14,721 nucleotides of DNA from Bacteroidota bacterium (GTDB lineage: Bacteria; Bacteroidota; Bacteroidia; NS11-12g; UBA955): the NCBI GenBank assembly GCA_030836345.1, contig JAURQA010000259.1, forward strand, positions 1 through 14,721. Direction: 5' to 3'. This document shows positions 5,482 through 12,510 of this stretch, piece by piece. The notes below the pieces were generated by a model. It searched no databases and was not told where the DNA came from. It saw only the letters and a list, made by a program, of their open reading frames with translations. Within the stretch, counting starts at the first letter, position 1, and each line of letters opens with the position of its first letter. The position numbers and the translations under genes were made by a program.

Positions 5482-6753
5482 ATGACGACATCAAGTAAAA
5501 CAATGGTCTTAAATCTAGTAGAGAGTTTCTCAGAGTTTAAGGAATTTAAGAACATTGACAAAACCAATATGATGAGAGTTCTGGAAGATGTATTTCGCAC
5601 CATGTTGCAACGTAAATACAGTTCAGAGTCACGATTTGATATCATTATAAACACGGAAACTGGAGATATAGAGATGTATCATCTTAGACTCATTGTTGAA
5701 GACGGTGAGGTGGAAGACGCGAATCTTCAAATAAGTCTTTCAGATGCTGTTAAATTAGAAGAAGATTACCAAGTAGGTGAAGATTGTATTGAAGAAGTTA
5801 CCCTAGAAGATTTTGGTAGAAGAGCTGTTCTAAACGCTCGTCAAGCTTTAATGAGCAGAATTCAGGAACTAGAAAAAGAAGACTTGGTTCGCCAATACGA
5901 ATCTAAAATGGGCGATATTGTTAACGGAGAAGTTTACAATATTTGGAAGCGAGAAATCATGCTTTTGGATGACGATGGAAATGAATTAATTCTTCCAAAA
6001 GATCAAATGATTCCTAGCGATATGTTCAAAAAAGGCGAGACCATTCGTGCAGTTGTATTCAAAATAGATACCGAGCGAGGAGCTCCAAGAATTTTGCTTT
6101 CAAGAACCTCCCCTGATTTCTTACAACGTTTGTTTGAATTGGAAGTTCCAGAAATTTTAGAAGGAACAATTCAAATAAAAAATATTGTACGTGAACCTGG
6201 AGAAAGAGCCAAGGTAGCCGTTGAAAGTTATGATGACCGTATTGATCCAGTAGGCGCCTGTGTGGGTGTTAAAGGTTCTCGGATTCATGGCATTGTAAGA
6301 GAATTAAGAAATGAAAATATTGATGTAATTAATTACACAAACAATATTAATTTATACATCTCCAGAGCTTTACAACCTGCAGAAATATCTAGAATTGATT
6401 TGGATGAAGAAAACACAAAAGCAAATGTATTTTTAGAAGCCGATCAAGTGTCACTGGCCATTGGTAGAGGTGGAAATAATATAAAATTAGCTTCACGCTT
6501 AGCAGCTTACCAAATTGAAGTATACAGAATGCAAGCCAAAAGCGAAGCAGCTGAAGACGATGTTGATTTAGATGAATTTTTAGATGAAATTGATGCGTGG
6601 GTGGTAAAAGAGCTTAAAAAAGTAGGCTTGGATTCTGCGAGAGACGTACTGAGGTCTTCCACTGAATTTTTGATGAACAGTACCGATTTAGAAGAAGAAA
6701 CGATTAACGAAGTCAAAAAAGTATTAAGCGCGGAGTTTGAAGAAGGTAAATAA
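5482..6753 (+). CDS. nusA: Transcription elongation/termination factor NusA
   Basis: NusA binds RNA polymerase and nascent RNA, and affects pausing, intrinsic termination and antitermination. The 423-residue protein has the RNA-polymerase-binding N-terminal domain (about 1-130), an S1 domain (about 143-210), KH1 with GVKG at 262-265, and KH2 with IGRGGNN at 327-333. A short acidic C-terminal region (about 355-423) lacks the two full acidic repeats of E. coli NusA (495 residues), as in many non-proteobacterial homologues. It follows rimP closely. A strong hairpin terminator 25 bases after its stop separates it from infB. As NusA acts on hairpin terminators, it could regulate its own operon through the rimP leader; that is inference. 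Confidence 0.97.
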   Translation: MTTSSKTMVLNLVESFSEFKEFKNIDKTNMMRVLEDVFRTMLQRKYSSESRFDIIINTETGDIEMYHLRLIVEDGEVEDANLQISLSDAVKLEEDYQVGEDCIEEVTLEDFGRRAVLNARQALMSRIQELEKEDLVRQYESKMGDIVNGEVYNIWKREIMLLDDDGNELILPKDQMIPSDMFKKGETIRAVVFKIDTERGAPRILLSRTSPDFLQRLFELEVPEILEGTIQIKNIVREPGERAKVAVESYDDRIDPVGACVGVKGSRIHGIVRELRNENIDVINYTNNINLYISRALQPAEISRIDLDEENTKANVFLEADQVSLAIGRGGNNIKLASRLAAYQIEVYRMQAKSEAAEDDVDLDEFLDEIDAWVVKELKKVGLDSARDVLRSSTEFLMNSTDLEEETINEVKKVLSAEFEEGK

Positions 6754-6777
6754 GCCTGGATAAATCGACGTTTTTCT

Positions 6778-6814
6778 AAAAATGGAATGCTATATCTGTA
6801 GTGTTCCATTTTTT
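6778..6814 (+). terminator. Strong intrinsic terminator between nusA and infB
   Basis: A 15-bp stem (AAAAATGGAATGCTA at 6778-6792 with TAGTGTTCCATTTTT at 6799-6813, two G-U pairs) encloses a six-base loop and ends in a run of six T residues. This is a well-formed rho-independent terminator, partly bidirectional because of the A-run on the left. It indicates that infB is transcribed mainly from its own promoter. Confidence 0.85.
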
Positions 6815-6899
6815 ATGCTCATCATATCCTTAAAAGAGCAAATAACTCACCTAAAAAAGAGCTCAACTCTTTAATAAAAGGACAAATGCCCTCGTATTG

Positions 6900-6930
6900 T
6901 TGTATGTACCACAAATAAGAAGTAATTTTG
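6900..6930 (+). promoter_or_regulatory. Predicted infB promoter
   Basis: TTG at 6900-6902 and TAATTTTG at 6923-6930 are separated by exactly 20 bp, a full match to the Bacteroidota promoter consensus. The ATG of infB is at 6941, so the leader would be only about six bases. Confidence 0.7.
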
Positions 6931-6940
6931 ACACGCAAAA

Positions 6941-9661
6941 ATGGCAGGTATACGTCTAGCAAAAGCGGCTTCCGAGTTTAACCAAGGCTCCCAAAATATT
7001 GTTGATTTTCTCAACGAGAAAGGGTTCAGTTTGGAAAATAAACCCACAACAAAAATTACAGATGAGATGCATCAGCTTCTTGTTCAAAATTTTAGTGCTT
7101 CTAAGGCTGCTAAGGACAAAGTTAACACACTTCTAGCCAAGCGTGAAGCCACGCCTCCCAAGGCTCCAGCAGCTACTCCTCCGAAAAAAGAGGAGCTTAA
7201 GGTTGAAAAAACAGTGGTCAAAGAAGTCCCTGTTGAGGTTGAAAAACCAAAGGTATTAGATCCTCCAAAGGTTACAGAAAAACCAAAGATGATAGATCCT
7301 ACTCCCGAAGAGACCCCAGTTAAAGAGGAACCAAAAATCGAAGAGAAAGGCAAAGAAAAAAAAGTGGGCCCTAAGGTAGTTGGTGCAATTCCTGTCGATC
7401 AAAAAAAGGCCAAAACAATAAAACCTGTTAAGGTTGAAAAAAAGATTGTTGAAAAGCCTAAGGTTGAAATAAAGAATAACGAAAAACCAAAAGAGGAAGA
7501 AGAAACAGAGGAAGAAAAGAAAATCACAACTCAGTTTACGAAACTAACTGGTACCAAGGTAGTATCAAAAATCAGCCTGCCAAACGACAAACCAAAAGGC
7601 GTGAGAAGTCTCGCCAATGACGCGCGTGAGGAATTAAAGGAAAAAAGAAAAAGAAAGCGTAAGAAAGTCTCTGCCGAAAAAGTATCGGTTAATGATAAAA
7701 TCAAAGAAGACAGTCGCAAAAAAGATGACAAAACAGGAAATAAAAAACCTGTCTCTAAAAGAGATGTAAACTCAAATCTCAAGCGTACCCGAGGACATAT
7801 GGGTGGCGCTGGTCGAGGGAGAGGAAATCGCCAAAAACATAAAAATCAAAAAAGAGAACGGTCTGAAATTGAAAGAAAAGAAGAAATGGCTCGATTACAG
7901 GCCGAAAGTTCTATTCTTAAAGTAACAGAGTTCTTAACAGCCAATGATCTAGCTATTATGATGGAAATAGGTGTTAATGATGTCATTAGCACATGCTTTA
8001 AGCTAGGCTTAATGGTCTCTATAAATCAGAGGCTTGATGCAGAAACCATTCAAGTAGTGGCTGATGAATATGGATATGAAATTGAATTTGTTGATGCTGA
8101 ATCACAGGATGAAGGCATTGATGAAATCGAAGACTCTCCAGAAGATTTATCTACTAGAGCCCCTATTGTAACTGTAATGGGTCACGTAGATCACGGTAAA
8201 ACATCACTCCTTGATTACATACGTAAATCAAGTGTTATTGATGGAGAAGCTGGTGGTATTACTCAGCACATTGGTTCATACTCGGTAAATTTAGGAGATA
8301 ATAAGCAAATTACATTCCTTGATACTCCTGGTCATGAGGCCTTTACAGCCATGCGTGCGCGTGGAGCTAAGGTTACTGATTTAGCCATTATTGTTATTGC
8401 TGCGGATGATAGCATTATGCCCCAAACACGAGAGGCTATTGCTCACGCACAGGCCGCTGGAGTTCCCATGATATTTGCCTTTAACAAAATGGATAAAGAT
8501 GGAGCAAATGCCGATAGAATTAGAGAAGCCTTATCTGCCATGAATATTTTAGTAGAAGATTGGGGTGGTAAATTTCAATCCCAAGAAATATCTGCTAAAA
8601 AAGGAACCAATATTGATGAGTTATTAGAGAAAGTTCTCTTAGAATCAGAAATAATGGAGCTTAAAGCCAACCCAGACCGACCTGCTAAAGGTGCCGTAAT
8701 TGAAGCACGTATGGAAAAAGGAAGAGGAGTGGTTTGTGATATGTTGGTTCAAACTGGAACACTCCGGGTTGGAGACCATGTAGTTGCCGGACCAAATTAT
8801 GCTAAAGTAAGAGCATTGATGGATGCACAGGGAAATAAAATATCTGAAGCTGGACCAAGTACACCTGTTAAAATATTGGGATATTCAGATGCTCCTACCG
8901 CAGGAGATACCTTTGCTGTTATGGACGAAAGTTCTGCTAAAGAGTTAGCAAACAAACGAAGCCAATTAATTAGAGAGCAAGGAATTAGAACCACCAAACA
9001 TATTACCTTAGACGAAATTAGTCGACGACTACAAGTAGGAGATTTCCAAGAATTAAAAATAATTGTTAAAGGAGATGTAGACGGATCTGTGGAAGCCCTG
9101 AAGGATTCATTATTGAAATTAAGTACAGAAGAAATTAGTGTTAATGTAATATTCTCTGGAGTAGGTGCTATTTCAGAATCTGATGTATTGCTCGCTTCTG
9201 CTTCTGATGCTATTATCGTTGGTTTCCAAATTCGCCCATCTGCTAAAGCCAAAGCATTGGCCGAAGAGGAAAACATTGAAATTAAGACATACTCCATTAT
9301 CTATAAAGCTATTGAAGAAATTAAATCTGCAATGGAAGGAATGCTTAGTCCAGACTTAGTAGAAAAAGTAACGGGACAAGTAGAGATTCGTGAGACATTT
9401 AAGATTTCTAAGGTTGGAACCATTGCAGGGTGTATGGTTACTGATGGAATTGTGGAACGTAAAAGTAAAATACGTGTAATTAGGGATGGTGTCGTTATTC
9501 ATGATGGACTCCTAGAAAACTTAAAACGGTTTAAAGATGATGCCAAAGAAGTTAGAAAAGGCTTTGAATGTGGTTTACAAATTAAATCGTTCAACAACAT
9601 TGAGGTTGGAGATTACCTAGAAGTATATAAAGAAGAGGAAGTGAAGCGAAAGCTTAAATAA
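6941..9661 (+). CDS. infB: Translation initiation factor IF-2
   Basis: IF-2 is the GTPase that places initiator tRNA on the 30S subunit and promotes subunit joining. The 906-residue protein begins with a small IF2_N domain (MAGIRLAKAASEFNQGSQNIVDFL). A long disordered Lys/Glu/Pro-rich region (about 70-280) and a GRGRGNRQKHKNQKRE basic patch follow, then a second IF2_N-type segment. The GTPase domain has G1 GHVDHGKT (414-421), switch I GGITQHIG, G3 DTPGH (461-465), G4 NKMD (515-518) and G5 SAKKG (551-555). Domains II, III and the fMet-tRNA-binding C2 domain follow, closely matching E. coli through FKSPKFGAIAGCMVT-like and RRFKDD-like segments. The gene is complete. It has its own promoter and is bounded by terminators on both sides, unlike the single transcript seen in E. 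coli. Confidence 0.98.
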   Translation: MAGIRLAKAASEFNQGSQNIVDFLNEKGFSLENKPTTKITDEMHQLLVQNFSASKAAKDKVNTLLAKREATPPKAPAATPPKKEELKVEKTVVKEVPVEVEKPKVLDPPKVTEKPKMIDPTPEETPVKEEPKIEEKGKEKKVGPKVVGAIPVDQKKAKTIKPVKVEKKIVEKPKVEIKNNEKPKEEEETEEEKKITTQFTKLTGTKVVSKISLPNDKPKGVRSLANDAREELKEKRKRKRKKVSAEKVSVNDKIKEDSRKKDDKTGNKKPVSKRDVNSNLKRTRGHMGGAGRGRGNRQKHKNQKRERSEIERKEEMARLQAESSILKVTEFLTANDLAIMMEIGVNDVISTCFKLGLMVSINQRLDAETIQVVADEYGYEIEFVDAESQDEGIDEIEDSPEDLSTRAPIVTVMGHVDHGKTSLLDYIRKSSVIDGEAGGITQHIGSYSVNLGDNKQITFLDTPGHEAFTAMRARGAKVTDLAIIVIAADDSIMPQTREAIAHAQAAGVPMIFAFNKMDKDGANADRIREALSAMNILVEDWGGKFQSQEISAKKGTNIDELLEKVLLESEIMELKANPDRPAKGAVIEARMEKGRGVVCDMLVQTGTLRVGDHVVAGPNYAKVRALMDAQGNKISEAGPSTPVKILGYSDAPTAGDTFAVMDESSAKELANKRSQLIREQGIRTTKHITLDEISRRLQVGDFQELKIIVKGDVDGSVEALKDSLLKLSTEEISVNVIFSGVGAISESDVLLASASDAIIVGFQIRPSAKAKALAEEENIEIKTYSIIYKAIEEIKSAMEGMLSPDLVEKVTGQVEIRETFKISKVGTIAGCMVTDGIVERKSKIRVIRDGVVIHDGLLENLKRFKDDAKEVRKGFECGLQIKSFNNIEVGDYLEVYKEEEVKRKLK
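7241..7300 (+). repeat. Imperfect direct repeat in the disordered region of infB
   Basis: Two 24-base units (7241-7264 and 7277-7300) start 36 bases apart, are identical at 20 of 24 positions, and encode EKPKVLDP and EKPKMIDP. They form part of a Lys/Glu/Pro-rich linker and probably arose by local duplication. Confidence 0.6.
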
Positions 9662-9687
9662 GCATTCAAACACAGCCCAAATAAATA

Positions 9688-9720
9688 AAGAAGAGCTCCT
9701 GTAATACAGGGGCTCTTCTT
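9688..9720 (+). terminator. Hairpin terminator after infB
   Basis: A 14-bp stem (AAGAAGAGCTCCTG at 9688-9701 with CAGGGGCTCTTCTT at 9707-9720, one G-U pair) encloses a TAATA loop. It lies 27 bases after the infB stop. There is no T-run after the stem; only the TTCTT at the end of the stem serves as a weak U-tract, so termination efficiency is uncertain. Confidence 0.75.
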
Positions 9721-9757
9721 AGTTAGCGTAAATGTGGCTTAATCTCCATCTAAAACG

Positions 9758-9765
9758 TATTTTTG
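9758..9765 (+). promoter_or_regulatory. Predicted -7 box of the SDR-menA-menC operon
   Basis: TATTTTTG matches TAnnTTTG and ends four bases (tgac) before the ATG at 9770, the same spacing as at the S24 repressor and GH3 genes. No TTG is visible at the expected -33 position. Confidence 0.5.
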
Positions 9766-9769
9766 TGAC

Positions 9770-10543
9770 ATGAATATTTCCCTCAATGGAAAAACAGCAG
9801 TGGTTTGCGGAAGCACCGCCGGTATTGGAAAAGCCATTGCCACACAATTTGCACAATCAGGAGCATCCCTAATTTTAGTGGCTCGCAATCAAGAAAAACT
9901 AGATACCCTGGCCAACGGCTTACCTGGCCAACATAAAACATACGTGGCAGACTTTACAAATATCAAAATTGTAAAAGAAGTGGCTGAAAAAATAGCCGCT
10001 GAAAATCAGGTAGATATATTGATAAATAATACAGGTGGACCACCAGCAGGGCCAGCACATAAAGCACCTGCAGAGGAATATACCTCCGCCTTTAACCTAC
10101 ATTTAATCAATAATCACAACATGGCTCAAGCGTGCATTCCCAATATGCAAAAAAAGGGTTTTGGCCGAATTATTAATATCATTTCCACCAGTGTTAAAAT
10201 ACCCTTAAATGGGTTAGGGGTAAGCAATACCATCCGTGGAGCTGTTGGAAACTGGAGTAAGACCTTAGCCAATGAACTGGGGAGTTTTGGAATTACAGTA
10301 AACAACATACTTCCGGGAGCTACCGCCACCGAAAGACTTAGCAGCATTATTTCTGGAAAAAGTGTAAAAACAGGCCAAGCCATTGAAGACGTAGAAAAAG
10401 CAATGCTTGCCGAAATACCCGCCGCTCGTTTTGGACAGCCTGAAGAGCCAGGATATGCAGCCTGTTTTTTAGCTAGCGATTTTGCCTCTTATATTAACGG
10501 AACCAATGTAGTGGTAGATGGCGGTAGAACAGGTAATTTATAA
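9770..10543 (+). CDS. Short-chain dehydrogenase/reductase family protein with substituted active site
   Basis: A 257-residue Rossmann-fold protein resembling FabG (3-oxoacyl-ACP reductase). The dinucleotide-binding motif GSTAGIG is at 14-20, the NNTGGPP variant of the NNAG motif at 86-92, the usual catalytic serine region IISTS at 137-141, and LPGATATER at 181-189. The classical YxxxK catalytic pair is not present: the aligned segment reads SNTIR (152-156), with Ser where Tyr is expected and Arg in place of Lys. I recall a branch of SDR proteins with NNxGGP and SNxxR, so this is probably a family trait, not a mutation; whether it is an active oxidoreductase is uncertain. It begins the operon with menA two bases downstream. 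A role in menaquinone synthesis is possible but not shown. The start fits the usual SDR beginning. Confidence 0.88.
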   Translation: MNISLNGKTAVVCGSTAGIGKAIATQFAQSGASLILVARNQEKLDTLANGLPGQHKTYVADFTNIKIVKEVAEKIAAENQVDILINNTGGPPAGPAHKAPAEEYTSAFNLHLINNHNMAQACIPNMQKKGFGRIINIISTSVKIPLNGLGVSNTIRGAVGNWSKTLANELGSFGITVNNILPGATATERLSSIISGKSVKTGQAIEDVEKAMLAEIPAARFGQPEEPGYAACFLASDFASYINGTNVVVDGGRTGNL

Positions 10544-10545
10544 GG

Positions 10546-11481
10546 ATGTTTAAAGCCCTTTTCATTGCTTCACGCCCAAAAACATTAGCTCTGGCATTAG
10601 CTGGACCCATTGTGGCTGCGGCAATGGCTTCTATTCTCTTTCAATGGGATAGAAGTATTTTCCTATGGCATGCACTCACCACTATTTTTCTTCAAATACT
10701 CAGTAATTATGCTAATGATTACGGCGATTTTGAAAAGGGTACAGATCAACGAGCCAAAAGAAATGATCGTGCCTTAACGGCAGGACTTATTAGCCAAACG
10801 GCCATGAAAAAAGCCGTTTTTACTACTGCAACTCTTGCATTCCTCTCGGGAATAGCCCTCTTAAACCAAAGTTTCTCATCCAATGGCATCTATTTTGCCT
10901 TTTTCCTTATAATTGGTATAGCAGCCATTGCCGCCGCCATTAAATATACCATGGGCGCTTCTGCCTATGGCTATAAATCTTTAGGCGATGTCGTTGTTTT
11001 TCTGTTTTTTGGACCAGTAGCAATCCTTGGGGGATTCTATCTACACACACACCATCTTGGTCTTGATATCCTCCTTATATCCGTTGCTTTTGGCTTATTT
11101 AGCGTTGCAGTATTAAATATTAATAACATTCGCGATATACAATCAGATCGCATCAGTAATAAAAAAACCTTAGCCAATCAGTGGGGAAAAGAAAAAGCCA
11201 TCTCCTATCAGAGAGCGTTATTGCTTACCGCTTGGTTACTAAATGTATATGTTCTTGTGCTTAGGCAATTAGATGTCTGGGGAGAAAGCAAGCCACTTTT
11301 TAAAGACATAGCCCTCTTACCTATTGTTTTTATGCCCTTTCTAATGGCCTTTCTTTTTCACTGCAGTAGGCTCAAAACAATAGAAGAACGCAGCGATTAC
11401 AATAAACAACTCCGAAATATTGCATTGCTCACCCTAGCTTTTGCGCTAGCCTGGGTTTTGATAGGACTGCTCTTATTTTAA
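10546..11481 (+). CDS. menA: 1,4-dihydroxy-2-naphthoate polyprenyltransferase
   Basis: MenA attaches the polyprenyl tail to 1,4-dihydroxy-2-naphthoate in the membrane to make demethylmenaquinone. The 311-residue protein is hydrophobic with about eight or nine membrane segments. It carries the UbiA-family prenyl-diphosphate motifs: NYANDYGDFEKGTD (Asn54, Asn57, Asp58, Asp61) in the first half, and NNIRDIQSDRISNKKTLA (Asp197, Asp201) in the second. The SRPKTL sequence near the N-terminus is typical for MenA. It starts two bases after the SDR gene and ends one base before menC, so the three are one operon, pointing to menaquinone as the respiratory quinone. Confidence 0.95.
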   Translation: MFKALFIASRPKTLALALAGPIVAAAMASILFQWDRSIFLWHALTTIFLQILSNYANDYGDFEKGTDQRAKRNDRALTAGLISQTAMKKAVFTTATLAFLSGIALLNQSFSSNGIYFAFFLIIGIAAIAAAIKYTMGASAYGYKSLGDVVVFLFFGPVAILGGFYLHTHHLGLDILLISVAFGLFSVAVLNINNIRDIQSDRISNKKTLANQWGKEKAISYQRALLLTAWLLNVYVLVLRQLDVWGESKPLFKDIALLPIVFMPFLMAFLFHCSRLKTIEERSDYNKQLRNIALLTLAFALAWVLIGLLLF

Positions 11482-11482
11482 T

Positions 11483-12460
11483 ATGAAATTTCAAGAAAAA
11501 ATATTTGAATTTATAAAACCAGCTAAAACTAGCCGAGGAGTATACACTAAAAAAAGTCATTTTAAAATAAGCATCACACAAGATAGTAAAACAGGATGCG
11601 GAGAAATTGCGCCCTTGCCTGATTTAAGTGTGGATGGTAAAGTAAACTACACCCGGGTTTTAGAAGAATGCCACAACTTATCCAATAGCGATCTAAGAGA
11701 CTTTTCCGAAGCGCATATAGCAATGTATCCTGCTCTAAACTTTGCCGTAGAGTCCGCCTTTGCACAGTTATCAGAAACGCCTTCTCCATTTAAAAAGGGA
11801 AAAGAAATCATAATAAATGGCTTGGTTTGGATGGATACAGTAGATGAAATGCTCGAAGTAGCCATGAAAAAAGCAGGCGAAGGGCTCCGCTGTTTAAAAT
11901 TTAAAGTAGGCGCACTGGATCATGACTCAGAATGCAGGCTTATAGAAAAGGTGAGGACCGCCTTTCCAAATATTACCCTACGCCTAGACGCCAATGGAGG
12001 GTTTAACTTCGATGATGCACAGCATAAATTGAACGATTTTAATGCATTTCAGATTCACTCATTGGAACAACCCATAAAAGCAGGAAACTGGGAAGCCATG
12101 AATGAAATATGTGCTAAATCGCCCATTGATATCGCATTGGATGAAGAACTCATTGGAGTATATAATCAAAAATACCCCCTTCTAAAATCCATAAAGCCTA
12201 AATATATCATCCTAAAACCCAGTTTGCTCGGAGGGTTTAGCCCCTGTGACGAATGGATTTCTGAAGCTCAAAAGTTGGATATTGACTGGTGGGCCACCTC
12301 TGCATTGGAAGGAAATATAGGATTATTGGCCATTGCCGAATGGGCCAGTTCATATGATTTGTCTTTGCCGCAGGGCTTGGGAACGGGAGCCTTATACAAG
12401 GAGAATTATCCCAGTAGCCTCGTATTGGAGAAGGATATATTAAGATATAAAGTCAACTAA
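11483..12460 (+). CDS. menC: o-Succinylbenzoate synthase
   Basis: MenC dehydrates SHCHC to o-succinylbenzoate in menaquinone biosynthesis. The 325-residue protein belongs to the enolase superfamily. The barrel has all expected residues: LKFK with Lys139 and Lys141, metal ligands Asp169 (RLDANGG), Glu195 (SLEQP) and Asp220 (ALDEE), and Lys245 (ILKPSLLGG), closely matching the E. coli set (Lys131, Lys133, Asp161, Glu190, Asp213, Lys235). Related members can be dipeptide epimerases or N-acylamino acid racemases, but the menA neighbour one base upstream settles the role. It converges with the E1 dehydrogenase gene 50 bases downstream. Confidence 0.93.
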   Translation: MKFQEKIFEFIKPAKTSRGVYTKKSHFKISITQDSKTGCGEIAPLPDLSVDGKVNYTRVLEECHNLSNSDLRDFSEAHIAMYPALNFAVESAFAQLSETPSPFKKGKEIIINGLVWMDTVDEMLEVAMKKAGEGLRCLKFKVGALDHDSECRLIEKVRTAFPNITLRLDANGGFNFDDAQHKLNDFNAFQIHSLEQPIKAGNWEAMNEICAKSPIDIALDEELIGVYNQKYPLLKSIKPKYIILKPSLLGGFSPCDEWISEAQKLDIDWWATSALEGNIGLLAIAEWASSYDLSLPQGLGTGALYKENYPSSLVLEKDILRYKVN

Positions 12461-12510
12461 AGAAATAATACGGGAGTAAGTCTTCTTAAATATTCTGGGA
12501 ATAAAAAACC

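Noticed and set aside
6783-6808. TGGAAT...TTCCA in the nusA terminator as another repressor operator
   Set aside because: The half-sites are separated by a 14-base gap and belong to the terminator stem; the geometry does not match the 13-bp operator.
6856-6872. Second small hairpin in the nusA-infB spacer (AAAGAG, CTCAA loop, CTCTTT)
   Set aside because: Only six weak pairs and no following T-run; the strong terminator at 6778-6814 already explains the spacer.
7084-7782. Minus-strand Ser/Phe/Gly-rich open frames opposite the infB linker
   Set aside because: They are the antisense reading of Lys/Glu/Pro-rich codons and carry no domain or start signals.
8797-9297. Long minus-strand open frame (166 codons) inside infB
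   Set aside because: It is antisense to a highly conserved IF-2 region; low-complexity Ser/Leu/Ile composition is typical of an antisense shadow.
12461-12510. Possible terminator between convergent menC and E1 genes (TATTC-TGG-GAATA)
   Set aside because: A five-pair A/T-rich stem with a three-base loop and no clear T-run in the right place; too weak to call.
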